Positions 41,686 to 51,796 of a stretch of DNA of 64,000 nucleotides are shown here, piece after piece. Made by a program: the position numbers and the translations under genes. Numbering within the stretch: position 1 is the first letter of the stretch; every line of letters begins with the position of its first letter. The notes beneath the pieces are model-generated. The model did not search any database. It was given only the letters and a program-made list of their open reading frames with translations, and was not told where the DNA came from. Origin of the DNA: Streptomyces sp. G-G2 (GTDB taxonomy: Bacteria; Actinomycetota; Actinomycetes; Streptomycetales; Streptomycetaceae); contig NZ_JASISO010000031.1 in the NCBI RefSeq assembly GCF_030063135.1, positions 34,252 through 98,251 of the forward strand, read 5' to 3'.

Positions 41686-43131
41686 ATGACTTCCACCCAC
41701 GCCTTCTGGCTCGCCGGTCGCCAGGCCACCGGCGAGGACAGCTTCGACGTCACGTCCCCCTGGGACGGCCGCGTGGTGGGCACCGTCAGCGTGCCCACCG
41801 ACGCGCAGGTCGAGGAGGCCGTGGCAGCCGCCCACGCCGTGACCGCGGAGTTCTCGGCCACCCCCGCCCACGTACGGGCCGCCGCCCTCGACCACGTGTC
41901 GAAGCGACTCACCGAGCGCACCGAGGAGATCGCCCAGCTGATCTCCGCCGAGAACGGCAAGCCCATCAAGTGGGCCCGCGGCGAGGTCGGCCGCGCGGTG
42001 TCCGTCTTCCGGTTCGCCGCCGAGGAGGCCCGCCGCTTCAACGGAGGCGAAGCCCAGCGCCTGGACACCGACGCCGGTGGCGTCGGCCGCCTCGCCCTGA
42101 CCCGCCGCTTCGTCAAGGGCCCGGTCCTCGGCATCGCGCCGTTCAACTTCCCGCTGAACCTGTGCGCCCACAAGGTGGCCCCGGCCATCGCCGTCGGCGC
42201 GCCGATCATCCTGAAGCCCGCCCCGGCCACCCCGCTCTCCGGTCTGATCCTCGGCGAGCTGCTCGCCGAGACCGATCTCCCGGCCGGTTCCTGGTCCGTG
42301 CTGCCCGTGGCCAACGACAAGATGCCGGCGCTGGTCAAGGACGAGCGGCTGCCCGTCATCTCCTTCACCGGCTCCGACACCGTCGGTTACGCCATCCAGA
42401 AGTCGGTGCCCCACAAGCACTGCACCCTGGAGCTGGGCGGCAACGCCGCGGCCGTCGTCCTGGACGACTGGTCCTCGGAGGCCGACCTCGAGTGGGCCTC
42501 GACCCGGATCGCGACCTTCTCGAACTACCAGGCCGGCCAGTCCTGCATCTCGGTGCAGCGCGTGATCGCGGACGCCTCCGTCTACGACCGCCTGGTCGAG
42601 AAGGTCGTCGCCAAGGTCCAGGCGCAGGTCACGGGTGACCCGTCCGACGCGGGCACCGACGTCGGCCCGCTGGTCTCCGAGGACGCCGCCAAGCGCGTCG
42701 AGTCCTGGGTGGACGAGGCCGTCGCCGCGGGCGCCAAGCTGCTCACCGGCGGCAAGCGCGAGGGGGCCTCGTACGAGCCCACCGTGGTCGCCGAGCTGCC
42801 CGCGGGCGTCAAGCTGGCCTGCGAGGAGGTCTTCGGACCGGTCCTGACCCTGCAGAAGGTCGAGGGCGTCGACGAGGCCTTCGCCGCCGTCAACGACTCG
42901 AAGTTCGGTCTGCAGACCGGCGTCTTCACGCGCAACATCCAGACCGCCTTCCGCGCCCACCGCGAGCTGGAGGTCGGCGGCGTGATCGTGGGCGACGCCC
43001 CCTCCTACCGCGCCGACCAGATGCCGTACGGCGGGGTCAAGCAGTCCGGTGTGGGCCGCGAGGGCGTCCGCTACGCGATGGACGACTACACCTACGAGCG
43101 CGTCCTGGTCCTCACGGGCCTCGACATCTGA
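41686..43131 (+). CDS. Aldehyde dehydrogenase 3 (possible succinate semialdehyde dehydrogenase)
   Basis: 481 residues. The catalytic residues E249 (LELGGNAAAVVL) and C287 (AGQSCISVQR) are present. The coenzyme-side motif reads APFNFPLNLCAHKVAPAIAVG, the FNFP form seen in lactaldehyde/glyceraldehyde-3-phosphate-type ALDHs, unlike the PWNYP of the other two in this window. It is therefore not a recent paralogue of them. Its position after the PucR gene and near gabT makes succinate semialdehyde a reasonable substrate, but this is inference. ATG 41686; a TACGGT box at 41632 may be the -10. Followed by a strong terminator. Confidence 0.85.
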   Translation: MTSTHAFWLAGRQATGEDSFDVTSPWDGRVVGTVSVPTDAQVEEAVAAAHAVTAEFSATPAHVRAAALDHVSKRLTERTEEIAQLISAENGKPIKWARGEVGRAVSVFRFAAEEARRFNGGEAQRLDTDAGGVGRLALTRRFVKGPVLGIAPFNFPLNLCAHKVAPAIAVGAPIILKPAPATPLSGLILGELLAETDLPAGSWSVLPVANDKMPALVKDERLPVISFTGSDTVGYAIQKSVPHKHCTLELGGNAAAVVLDDWSSEADLEWASTRIATFSNYQAGQSCISVQRVIADASVYDRLVEKVVAKVQAQVTGDPSDAGTDVGPLVSEDAAKRVESWVDEAVAAGAKLLTGGKREGASYEPTVVAELPAGVKLACEEVFGPVLTLQKVEGVDEAFAAVNDSKFGLQTGVFTRNIQTAFRAHRELEVGGVIVGDAPSYRADQMPYGGVKQSGVGREGVRYAMDDYTYERVLVLTGLDI

Positions 43132-43154
43132 GCCGTCTCGTACGGCTGGAAGCC

Positions 43155-43191
43155 GACGGCCGGAGCCCACTGTGCGGGGGCTCCGGCCGTC
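43155..43191 (+). terminator. Terminator after ALDH 3
   Basis: A perfect 14-bp stem (43155-43168 with 43178-43191), 9-nt loop, followed by CTCCTTTTC. It closes the amine region on the right. Confidence 0.9.
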
Positions 43192-43216
43192 CTCCTTTTC
43201 CCGCGGCCCCGAAACG

Positions 43217-43238
43217 GGTACCACTCCCTGGTAGTACC
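43217..43238. promoter_or_regulatory. Imperfect palindrome upstream of the acyl-CoA dehydrogenase
   Basis: GGTACCA (43217-43223) against TGGTAGTACC (43229-43238), with one bulged base. It is 49 nt before ATG 43287 and is a plausible fatty-acid regulator site, not identified. Confidence 0.4.
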
Positions 43239-43286
43239 GACCGGTAATCACCTGATCATCCGATTCGGCGGCGAGGTGAGCTGCGC

Positions 43287-45230
43287 ATGTCCGCAACACA
43301 GCCCAAGGTGACCGAGCGCGAGGCCCGGCAGGTCGCGGAGGCGGCCCGGGAGCAGGACTGGCGCAAGCCCAGCTTCGCCAAGGAACTCTTCCTCGGACGC
43401 TTCCGGCTCGACCTGATCCACCCCCATCCGCTGCCCGCCGACGAGGACGTCCGGCGCGGCGAGGACTTCCTGGAGCGGCTCCGCGCGTTCTGCGAGACCG
43501 AACTGGCCGCAGGTCTGGCCGCCCGCATCGAACGCGAGGCGAAGATCCCCGACGAAACGGTGCGCGGGCTCAAACAGCTCGGCGCCCTCGGGATGAAGAT
43601 CGACACCAAGTACGGGGGCCTCGGCCTCACCCAGGTGTACTACAACAAGGCGCTCGCCCTCGTCGGCTCCGTCAGCCCGGCCATCGGCGCCCTCCTCTCC
43701 GCGCACCAGTCCATCGGTGTACCCCAGCCCCTCAAGCTCTTCGGCACCCAGGAGCAGCGGGACCTCTTCCTGCCGCGCTGCGCCCGGACCGACATCAGCG
43801 CCTTCCTGCTCACCGAGCCGGACGTCGGCTCGGACCCGGCCCGGCTCGCCACCACGGCGGTCCCGGACGGGCAGGACACGTACGTCCTGGACGGGGTGAA
43901 GCTCTGGACCACCAACGGGGTGGTCGCCGACCTGCTCGTGGTCATGGCCCGCGTCCCGAAGTCCGACGGGCACAAGGGCGGCATCACGGCCTTCGTCGTC
44001 GAGGCCGCCTCCCCGGGCGTCACCGTGGAGCACCGCAACGCCTTCATGGGCCTGCGCGGCCTGGAGAACGGCGTCACCAGGCTGCACCGGGTACGGGTGC
44101 CCGCGGCGAACCGGATCGGCCCCGAGGGCGCCGGTCTGAAGATCGCCCTGACCACCCTGAACACTGGGCGGCTCTCGCTGCCCGCGATGTGCGTCGGCGC
44201 CGGGAAGTGGTGCCTGAAGATCGCCCGGGAATGGTCCGGGGTCCGCGAGCAGTGGGGCCGCCCGGTCGCCCGGCACGAGGCCGTCGGCGCCAAGATCTCC
44301 TTCATCGCCGCCACCACCTTCGCCCTCGAGGCCATGGTCGACCTCGCCTCGCAGATGGCCGACGAGGACCGCAACGACATCCGCATCGAGGCCGCGCTGG
44401 CCAAGCTCTACGGCAGCGAGATGGCCTGCCTGATGGCCGACGAACTGGTCCAGATCCGCGGCGGACGCGGCTTCGAGACCGCCGCATCACTGGCCGCCCG
44501 CGGCGAACGGGCCGTCCCCGCCGAGCAGATGCTCCGCGACCTGCGGATCAACCGGATCTTCGAGGGATCCACCGAGATCATGCACCTGCTGATCGCCCGC
44601 GAGGCCGTCGACGCCCACCTCTCGGTCGCGGGCGACCTCATCGACCCCGACAAGGCACTGGGCGACAAGGCGAGGGCGGGCGCCCGCGCCGCCGGGTTCT
44701 ACGCCCGCTGGCTGCCCAAGCTGGCCACCGGAGCGGGCCAGGTCCCCGGCACCTACCGCGCCTTCCACCCCGGCGGCCACCCCGACCTCGCCACCCACCT
44801 GCGCTATGTCGAGCGCGCCGCCCGCAAACTCGCCCGCTCCACCTTCTACGCCATGTCCCGCTGGCAGGGCCGGATGGAGACCAAGCAGGGCTTCCTCGGG
44901 CGGATCGTGGACATCGGCGCCGAACTCTTCGCGATGAGCGCGGCCTGCGTGCGGGCCGAGCACCTGCGCGCCACCGGGGACCACGGCCGCGAGGCCTACC
45001 AACTGGCCGACGCCTTCTGCCACCAGTCCCGGCTGCGCGTCGAGGAACTCTTCGGGCGCTTGTGGTCCAACACCGACGACCTGGACCGCAAGGTGGTCGA
45101 GGGGGTACTCGGCGGGGTCTACACCTGGCTGGAGGAGGGCGTGCTCGACCCCTCCGGCGACGGCCCCTGGATCGCCGACGCCACCCCCGGCCCGTCCCCG
45201 CACGAGAACGTGCACCGGCCCATCCGCTGA
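43287..45230 (+). CDS. Acyl-CoA dehydrogenase family protein (long form)
   Basis: 647 residues, longer than the 380-400 of simple enzymes and similar to VLCAD/ACAD9-type proteins. The ACAD core occupies about 30-470: FLLTEPDVGSDPAR, LWTTNG (flavin site), and INRIFEGSTEIM with the conserved Glu of that motif at E426. It is followed by ~180 helical residues. The family oxidises acyl-CoA at C2-C3 and passes electrons to ETF. Monocistronic by the look of its flanks. The short ribosome binding site GAGGTGAG ends about 8 nt before the ATG. Confidence 0.9.
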   Translation: MSATQPKVTEREARQVAEAAREQDWRKPSFAKELFLGRFRLDLIHPHPLPADEDVRRGEDFLERLRAFCETELAAGLAARIEREAKIPDETVRGLKQLGALGMKIDTKYGGLGLTQVYYNKALALVGSVSPAIGALLSAHQSIGVPQPLKLFGTQEQRDLFLPRCARTDISAFLLTEPDVGSDPARLATTAVPDGQDTYVLDGVKLWTTNGVVADLLVVMARVPKSDGHKGGITAFVVEAASPGVTVEHRNAFMGLRGLENGVTRLHRVRVPAANRIGPEGAGLKIALTTLNTGRLSLPAMCVGAGKWCLKIAREWSGVREQWGRPVARHEAVGAKISFIAATTFALEAMVDLASQMADEDRNDIRIEAALAKLYGSEMACLMADELVQIRGGRGFETAASLAARGERAVPAEQMLRDLRINRIFEGSTEIMHLLIAREAVDAHLSVAGDLIDPDKALGDKARAGARAAGFYARWLPKLATGAGQVPGTYRAFHPGGHPDLATHLRYVERAARKLARSTFYAMSRWQGRMETKQGFLGRIVDIGAELFAMSAACVRAEHLRATGDHGREAYQLADAFCHQSRLRVEELFGRLWSNTDDLDRKVVEGVLGGVYTWLEEGVLDPSGDGPWIADATPGPSPHENVHRPIR

Positions 45231-45292
45231 GGCCGTCCGCCGGCATCCCGCAGAATCATGTCCTCGACATGATCCGAAGGGGACGGCACACG

Positions 45293-46051
45293 GTGTACAG
45301 GGTGGGGAACACGACGGTCCGGCGCGCGTCGGGAGCGGCCGTGGCGGCGCTCCTCCTGGTGGCCGCCACCGCATGCGGCGGCGGCCACCAGGAGGACAAG
45401 GAGACGGGCGTGCCCGCGCCCCGCGCGGCGGCCGCGAGCACGCCGCCCCCGGCGCCCCCGGGCCCCGGCGCGGCCCGGCTCAAGGCCCTGGCCCTCGCCC
45501 CCGGCGAGAAGGCCGGGAAGTACGAGGCGGGCGAACCGGTCCTCGACGAGCCGATGAACGAGTCGTACGAGGCCGTCCCGGCGGTGTGCCTGCCGCTGAC
45601 CAGCCTGGGCGGGGCGGGCCACACCGCCCAGGCCTACGCCAAGACCGGCGTACCCGGCGAACTCCGGGACGTCGGCACCGACATCCTGCTGCGCTCCTAC
45701 AAGGACGGCGCCGCGGCCGGAGCGGCCCTGGCGTCCCTGACGGACGCGGGCGAGCGGTGCGCGGGCGGCTACACGGAGGACCGGATGCTCGCCGAGGGCA
45801 AGGTCCTCAGGGTGGAGCCGGTCGCGCCGCCCGGAGTGGGGGACGAGGCCCGGGCGTACCGGATCGTGGTCCAGGACGTGAAGGACAAGGACATCAAGCT
45901 GTACAAGTACCTGACCGTGATCCGCTCCGGGGCCGTCACCCTCTCCTTCCGCTCCGACATTCTCGACATCAAGGACTTCGGCGGGGTGCCGCCGGAGATC
46001 GTTACGGCGCAGTGGGCGAAATTCGCCCGGGGCGCCGGCGCGTCTTCCTAG
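45293..46051 (+). CDS. Hypothetical lipoprotein
   Basis: 252 residues from GTG 45293, chosen because it gives a normal lipoprotein signal (VRRASGAAVAALLLVAATAC, C28) and has AAGGGG 45277-45283 upstream; ATG 45269 would add eight residues. After a Pro/Ala linker the mature domain (ALAPGEKAGKYEAGEPVLDE, CLPLTSLGG, GAVTLSFRSDILDI) looks like a sensor/PknH-like extracellular fold, but I cannot name a family. Two Cys residues in the domain could form a disulfide. It is followed within 45 nt by dxr. Confidence 0.75.
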   Translation: MYRVGNTTVRRASGAAVAALLLVAATACGGGHQEDKETGVPAPRAAAASTPPPAPPGPGAARLKALALAPGEKAGKYEAGEPVLDEPMNESYEAVPAVCLPLTSLGGAGHTAQAYAKTGVPGELRDVGTDILLRSYKDGAAAGAALASLTDAGERCAGGYTEDRMLAEGKVLRVEPVAPPGVGDEARAYRIVVQDVKDKDIKLYKYLTVIRSGAVTLSFRSDILDIKDFGGVPPEIVTAQWAKFARGAGASS

Positions 46052-46096
46052 GGAGACGGTGTCCGCACGGCCCGGGGATGCGGCAACAATAGGGGG

Positions 46097-47347
46097 ATGA
46101 GCGACAGCCCATCCCCCCTCGCCGACCCGCACCTCCTCTTCGACCCCGCGGCCGGCCGCCGGGACGTCGTCGTCCTCGGGTCGACCGGCTCCATCGGCAC
46201 CCAGGCCATCGACCTCGTCCTGCGCAACCCGGACCGGTTCCGGGTGACCGCGCTGTCCGCCGCGGGCGGCCGGGTCGGGCTGCTCGCGGAGCAGGCCCGG
46301 CTGCTGCGGGTCAAGACGGTGGCCGTGGCCCGCGAGGACGTCGTACCGGCCCTCAAGGAAGCCCTCGGCGACCAGTACGGCGCCGAGCCGATGCCCGAGA
46401 TCCTGGCCGGACCGGAGGCCGCGACCGAACTGGCCGCCTCCGAGTGCCACACCGTGCTCAACGGCATCACCGGCTCCATCGGCCTCGCGCCCACCCTCGC
46501 CGCGCTCCGCGCGGGCCGCACCCTCGCCCTCGCCAACAAGGAATCGCTGATCGTCGGCGGCCCGCTGGTGAAGGAACTCGCCAGGCCCGGCCAGATCATC
46601 CCGGTGGACTCCGAGCACGCGGCCCTCTTCCAGGCGCTCGCCGCGGGCACCCGCGCCGACGTGCGCAAGCTGGTCGTCACCGCCTCCGGCGGCCCCTTCC
46701 GCGGCCGCACCCGCGCCGAACTGGCCGACGTCAGGGTCGAGGACGCCCTCGCGCACCCCACCTGGGCCATGGGCCCGGTCATCACCGTGAACTCCGCGAC
46801 CCTGGTCAACAAGGGGCTGGAGGTCATCGAGGCGCACCTCCTCTACGACATCCCCTTCGACCGCATCGAGGTCGTGGTCCACCCGCAGTCCTACGTGCAC
46901 TCCATGGTCGAGTTCACGGACGGCTCCACCCTCGCCCAGGCCACCCCGCCGGACATGCGCGGACCCATCGCGATCGGCCTCGGCTGGCCGCAGCGGGTCC
47001 CGGATGCGGCCCCCGCCTTCGACTGGACCAAGGCGTCCACCTGGGAGTTCTTCCCGCTGGACACCGAGGCCTTCCCCGCGGTGGACCTGGCCCGGCACGT
47101 CGGCACCCTCGGCGGCACCGCCCCGGCCGTGTTCAACGCGGCGAACGAGGAGTGCGTGGAGGCGTTCCTGGCCGGGCGGCTGCCTTTCACAGCAATCATG
47201 GATACGGTCGCAGCCGTGGTCGAAGAGCACGGAACCCCGCGCTCGGGAACCTCTCTGACCGTCGCGGACGTCCTCGAAGCGGAGACCTGGGCTCGGGCCC
47301 GGGCCCGGGAGACGGCGGCGCAGGCCGCAGTGGAGGCGCGCGCATGA
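46097..47347 (+). CDS. dxr: 1-deoxy-D-xylulose-5-phosphate reductoisomerase
   Basis: Second step of the MEP isoprenoid pathway: DXP to MEP with NADPH and a divalent metal. Signatures: VVLGSTGSIGTQAIDLVL (NADPH), LALANKESLIVGG, IIPVDSEHAALFQ (metal-binding Asp/Glu), ASGGPFRGR and HPTWAMGPVITVNSATLVNK. 416 residues, slightly longer than usual. An AACAAT box 6 nt before the ATG is another possible leaderless -10. The stop overlaps the protease start by 4 nt (ATGA). The same order dxr-protease-ispG is common in actinobacteria. Confidence 0.95.
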   Translation: MSDSPSPLADPHLLFDPAAGRRDVVVLGSTGSIGTQAIDLVLRNPDRFRVTALSAAGGRVGLLAEQARLLRVKTVAVAREDVVPALKEALGDQYGAEPMPEILAGPEAATELAASECHTVLNGITGSIGLAPTLAALRAGRTLALANKESLIVGGPLVKELARPGQIIPVDSEHAALFQALAAGTRADVRKLVVTASGGPFRGRTRAELADVRVEDALAHPTWAMGPVITVNSATLVNKGLEVIEAHLLYDIPFDRIEVVVHPQSYVHSMVEFTDGSTLAQATPPDMRGPIAIGLGWPQRVPDAAPAFDWTKASTWEFFPLDTEAFPAVDLARHVGTLGGTAPAVFNAANEECVEAFLAGRLPFTAIMDTVAAVVEEHGTPRSGTSLTVADVLEAETWARARARETAAQAAVEARA

Positions 47348-48645
47348 CGATTCTGATGACCGTGATCGGCATGCTCATCTTCGTGATCGGGCTGCTGGTC
47401 TCGATCGCCTGGCACGAGCTGGGCCACCTGTCCACGGCCAAACTGTTCGGCATCCGGGTGCCGCAGTACATGGTCGGCTTCGGCCGGACCATCTGGTCGC
47501 GAAAGAAGGGCGACACCGAGTACGGGATCAAGGCCATCCCGATGGGCGGCTACATCCGCATGATCGGGATGTTCCCGCCCGGCGAGGACGGCAAGGTCAC
47601 CGCCCGTTCGACCTCACCGTTCCGGTCGATGATCGAGGACGCGCGCTCCGCCGCGTACGAGGAGCTCCAGCCCGGCGACGAGAAGCGGCTCTTCTACACG
47701 CGCAAGCCGTGGAAGCGCGTGATCGTGATGTTCGCGGGCCCCTTCATGAACCTGGTGCTCGCGCTCGCCATCTTCTTCGGCGTGTGGATGACCTTCGGAG
47801 TCACCCAGCAGACCACCAAGGTGGCCTCGGTCTCCGACTGCGTCCTCAAGCAGAGCGACCAGCGCACCAGCTGCCGGCCGGGCGACCAGGTCGCCCCGGC
47901 CAAGGCCGCCGGACTCAAGGCCGGCGACAAGATCGTCGCCTTCGACGGGCGCCGGGTCACCGACTGGTCCGTGCTCCAGCAGAAGATCCGCGACACCGTC
48001 GGCCCGGCCACCGTCACCGTCGTGCGCGACGGCAAGGAGCTGACGCTCCACGCCAACCTGATCGAGAACACCGTCGGCAAGACGGACGGCCACGGCGGCT
48101 ACGTCAAGGGCGAGTTCGTCAAGGCCGGGTTCCTCGGCTTCGGCCCCAGGACCGAGACCGAGGCGCTGACCTTCGGCCAGTCCGCCGACCACATGGTCCA
48201 GATCGTCGACGACAGCGTGCACGGCCTCCTCAAGCTGCCGTCCAAGATCCCCCCGCTGTGGAACGCCACCTTCGGCGACGGCGAGCGGCAGCCGGACTCC
48301 CCGATCGGCATCATCGGCGCGGCCCGCATCGGCGGTGAGATCGCCAACCTCGACATCCCGGTCACCGACCGGCTCGTCGGCTTCCTGAACCTCGTCGGCA
48401 TGTTCAACCTGGCGCTGTTCCTGTTCAACATGCTGCCGCTGCTCCCGCTCGACGGCGGCCACATCGCGGGCGCCCTGTGGGAGTCGGTCCGGCGCACGGT
48501 CGCGCGGGTCTTCCGGCGCCCCGACCCGGGCCCCTTCGACGTGGCCAGGCTGATGCCCGCCGCGTACCTGGTGGCAGGCGTGTTCGTCTGCTTCACGCTG
48601 CTGGTCATGGTGGCCGACGTGGTGAACCCGATCAAGATCAGCTGA
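47344..48645 (+). CDS. rseP: Site-2 intramembrane metalloprotease (RseP-like)
   Basis: 433 residues. The zinc site HELGH (H24-H28) lies in the first membrane helix and the LDGGHI motif in a late one (about residue 375). A single PDZ-like domain (KAAGLKAGDKIVAFDGRRVT) lies between, and there is an extra segment (SPFRSMIEDARSAAYEELQP) near residue 95. S2P enzymes cut anti-sigma factors or signal peptides within the membrane. Translationally coupled to dxr by ATGA. A clean hairpin follows the stop. Confidence 0.92.
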   Translation: MTILMTVIGMLIFVIGLLVSIAWHELGHLSTAKLFGIRVPQYMVGFGRTIWSRKKGDTEYGIKAIPMGGYIRMIGMFPPGEDGKVTARSTSPFRSMIEDARSAAYEELQPGDEKRLFYTRKPWKRVIVMFAGPFMNLVLALAIFFGVWMTFGVTQQTTKVASVSDCVLKQSDQRTSCRPGDQVAPAKAAGLKAGDKIVAFDGRRVTDWSVLQQKIRDTVGPATVTVVRDGKELTLHANLIENTVGKTDGHGGYVKGEFVKAGFLGFGPRTETEALTFGQSADHMVQIVDDSVHGLLKLPSKIPPLWNATFGDGERQPDSPIGIIGAARIGGEIANLDIPVTDRLVGFLNLVGMFNLALFLFNMLPLLPLDGGHIAGALWESVRRTVARVFRRPDPGPFDVARLMPAAYLVAGVFVCFTLLVMVADVVNPIKIS

Positions 48646-48655
48646 GTACGGGCCA

Positions 48656-48682
48656 CCGCGCCGGGAAACCCTCCCGGCGCGG
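48656..48682 (+). terminator. Terminator after the site-2 protease gene
   Basis: A perfect 11-bp stem (48656-48666 with 48672-48682), AACCC loop, no U-tract. It splits dxr-protease from ispG, which then has a 198-nt leader with a TAATCT box at 48804-48809 as a possible -10. Confidence 0.8.
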
Positions 48683-48880
48683 CGGCCGCCGTTCAGCGGA
48701 TCGTCGTACCGCACTCCAGGAGGAGTCGGGCGGGAATCGTGTCCGGCCCCCTACGTTTGGGTGGTGCGATCCGTCGGATGCGCGGGGCGCGCGCTGATTG
48801 GCGTAATCTCGAAGGCTGGAGCCCGCCGTTCTCGGGACCTCGATCCACGCCTTGATCCACACCTTGGGGTTGCTCAGCAG

Positions 48881-50038
<1,158 letters not shown>

Positions 50039-50081
50039 GCAGCCCTCCAGGCCCGCTCCGACGGCCCTCGCGATTTTTCCG

Positions 50082-50127
50082 GCCCCGGCCCGTTCCCGCA
50101 GCTCGCGGGCGGGGCCGGGGTCTTTTT
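50082..50127 (+). terminator. Rho-independent terminator after ispG
   Basis: A GC-rich stem (50083-50092 with about 50110-50120, one bulge) continues through CCCGC/GCGGG with a 5-nt loop, followed by TCTTTTTCC. This is the most canonical terminator of the window. Confidence 0.92.
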
Positions 50128-50209
50128 CCGTCCCCGTACGGGCGGCAGTCCACGGGAGCGCCGGGTACAGTGCGGAGATCAGCGGACGTGCATGGTGAGG
50201 CCCTCTACA

Positions 50210-51055
50210 GTGTTGACGCAGACCACCACCCGGGTCCTGGAGCCCAGCGATCTCGACGCCGCCCTCCAGGTGCTGGGCCGCGAGCCCGTCGCCAACGCCT
50301 TCGTGACCTCCCGGGTCCAGGTCGCGGGCCTCGACCCCTGGCGCCTCGGTGGCGAGATGTGGGGCTGGTACACCGACGGCCAGCTGCGCTCGATGTGCTA
50401 CGCGGGCGCGAACCTGGTCCCCGTCTGCGCCGGACCCGAAGCGGTGCGCGCCTTCGCCGACCGTGCCCGGCGCACCGGCCGCCGCTGCTCCTCCATCGTC
50501 GGGCCCGCCGAGGCCGCCGGACTGCTGTGGCGGCTGCTGGAACCGCACTGGGGTCCCGCCCGTGACGTGCGCGCCCACCAGCCGCTGATGACCACCGAGC
50601 AGCCGTCCCCCGAGATCGCTCCGGACCCGCTGGTCCGCCGGGTCCGCACGGACCAGATGGACATGATCATGCCCGCGTGCGTGGCCATGTTCACCGAAGA
50701 GGTCGGCGTCTCCCCGCTCACCGGGGACGGCGGACTCCTCTACCAGGCCCGGGTCGCCGAACTCGTCGCCGCAGGGCGCTCCTTCGCCCGCATCGAGGAC
50801 GGCAAGGTCGTCTTCAAGGCCGAGATCGGCGCGGCCACCCACCGCGCCTGCCAGATCCAGGGGGTGTGGGTCGACCCCGCCTTCCGCGGCCGGGGCCACT
50901 CCGAGACCGGGATGGCCGCCGTGGTCGACTACGCGCTGCGCGACATCGCGCCCGTCGTCAGCCTCTACGTGAACGACTTCAACACCGCCGCCCGGGCCTC
51001 GTACCGGCGCGTGGGCTTCCGCGAGGTCGGCATGTTCATGAGCGTTCTGTTCTGA
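50210..51055 (+). CDS. GNAT family N-acetyltransferase with N-terminal DUF4081-like domain
   Basis: 281 residues. The N-terminal half (VLEPSDLDAALQVLGREPVA, then NAFVTSRV) is a degenerate GNAT-like domain (DUF4081). The C-terminal half is a true GNAT with the acetyl-CoA loop VWVDPAFRGRGHSETGM and YVNDFNTAARASYRRVGF. The substrate is unknown. The start is GTG 50210 (VLTQTTTRV) with GTGAGG 9 nt upstream; ATG 50192 is open six codons earlier. Confidence 0.82.
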   Translation: MLTQTTTRVLEPSDLDAALQVLGREPVANAFVTSRVQVAGLDPWRLGGEMWGWYTDGQLRSMCYAGANLVPVCAGPEAVRAFADRARRTGRRCSSIVGPAEAAGLLWRLLEPHWGPARDVRAHQPLMTTEQPSPEIAPDPLVRRVRTDQMDMIMPACVAMFTEEVGVSPLTGDGGLLYQARVAELVAAGRSFARIEDGKVVFKAEIGAATHRACQIQGVWVDPAFRGRGHSETGMAAVVDYALRDIAPVVSLYVNDFNTAARASYRRVGFREVGMFMSVLF

Positions 51056-51138
51056 ACCCGGCCCGGCCGGTGTCGTATGCCGCGGTCTCCTGCCGCCCGG
51101 GTGTGCCGCGCTCGTATCCGGGCGCGGGTGGTGCGAAG

Positions 51139-51144
51139 TAAGGT
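51139..51144 (+). promoter_or_regulatory. Candidate -10 box (leaderless) for the second GNAT gene
   Basis: TAAGGT ends 7 nt before ATG 51152; no ribosome binding site is present. Confidence 0.45.
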
Positions 51145-51151
51145 CGGCCGC

Positions 51152-51721
51152 ATGCTGCCTACCCCCGGGGGCGACCCCCGCCGCCCCGCAGGCCTCACCC
51201 TCGGCCCGCTCGACCTCGTCGCCCGCGTCGACGAGGCCCTGCGGGTGCAGGCCGTCGCCTTCGGGCTGAACGAGGAGGAAGTGGGCATCAGGCGCTACAT
51301 CGTGCAGCGCCACATGACCTCCCCGGGGGCCCGCGCGCTCGGCGCGTTCACGGACGCGGGCGACCTGGCGGGGTTCGTCTACGGGATGCCCAACGACCGT
51401 ACGCACTGGTGGTCCACGGTGGTGGAGCCCCACCTGCGCGCGGGCGGCCTCGATGGCTGGCTCGACGGCTCCTTCGTCATCACCGAACTCCACGTCCACC
51501 CCGACTTCCAGGGCCGGGGCGCGGGCCGCGCCCTCATCACCCGGATCACCGACACCGCCGCCGAACCCCGCTCGATCCTGTCCGCGATCGACGCCGACAG
51601 CCCGGCCCGCGCGCTGTACCGCGACCTCGGCTACACCGACCTCGCGCGGCAGGTGACCTTCCCCAGCGCGCGCCTCCCGTACGCCGTGATGGGCGCCCCG
51701 CTCCCCCTGCGCCGGCCCTGA
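51152..51721 (+). CDS. GNAT family N-acetyltransferase
   Basis: 189 residues, single-domain. The acetyl-CoA pyrophosphate loop is LHVHPDFQGRGAGRALI, and the end has SPARALYRDLGYTD. The first 30 residues are Pro/Gly-rich. No substrate is indicated. The start is ATG 51152; the frame is open 25 codons upstream, but that stretch includes the presumed -10 and is unlikely to be translated. It may be independent of the upstream acetyltransferase. Confidence 0.82.
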   Translation: MLPTPGGDPRRPAGLTLGPLDLVARVDEALRVQAVAFGLNEEEVGIRRYIVQRHMTSPGARALGAFTDAGDLAGFVYGMPNDRTHWWSTVVEPHLRAGGLDGWLDGSFVITELHVHPDFQGRGAGRALITRITDTAAEPRSILSAIDADSPARALYRDLGYTDLARQVTFPSARLPYAVMGAPLPLRRP

Positions 51722-51784
51722 CCGGGGCCGGATCCCGCCCTGGCCGGGCCCGTAAACGGTTTTCCGGGTGCCGCCGGCCCCCGG

Positions 51785-51790
51785 TAGCCT
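51785..51790 (+). promoter_or_regulatory. Candidate -10 box (leaderless) for proS
   Basis: TAGCCT ends 6 nt before ATG 51797; no ribosome binding site is present. Confidence 0.5.
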
Positions 51791-51796
51791 CGCCGC

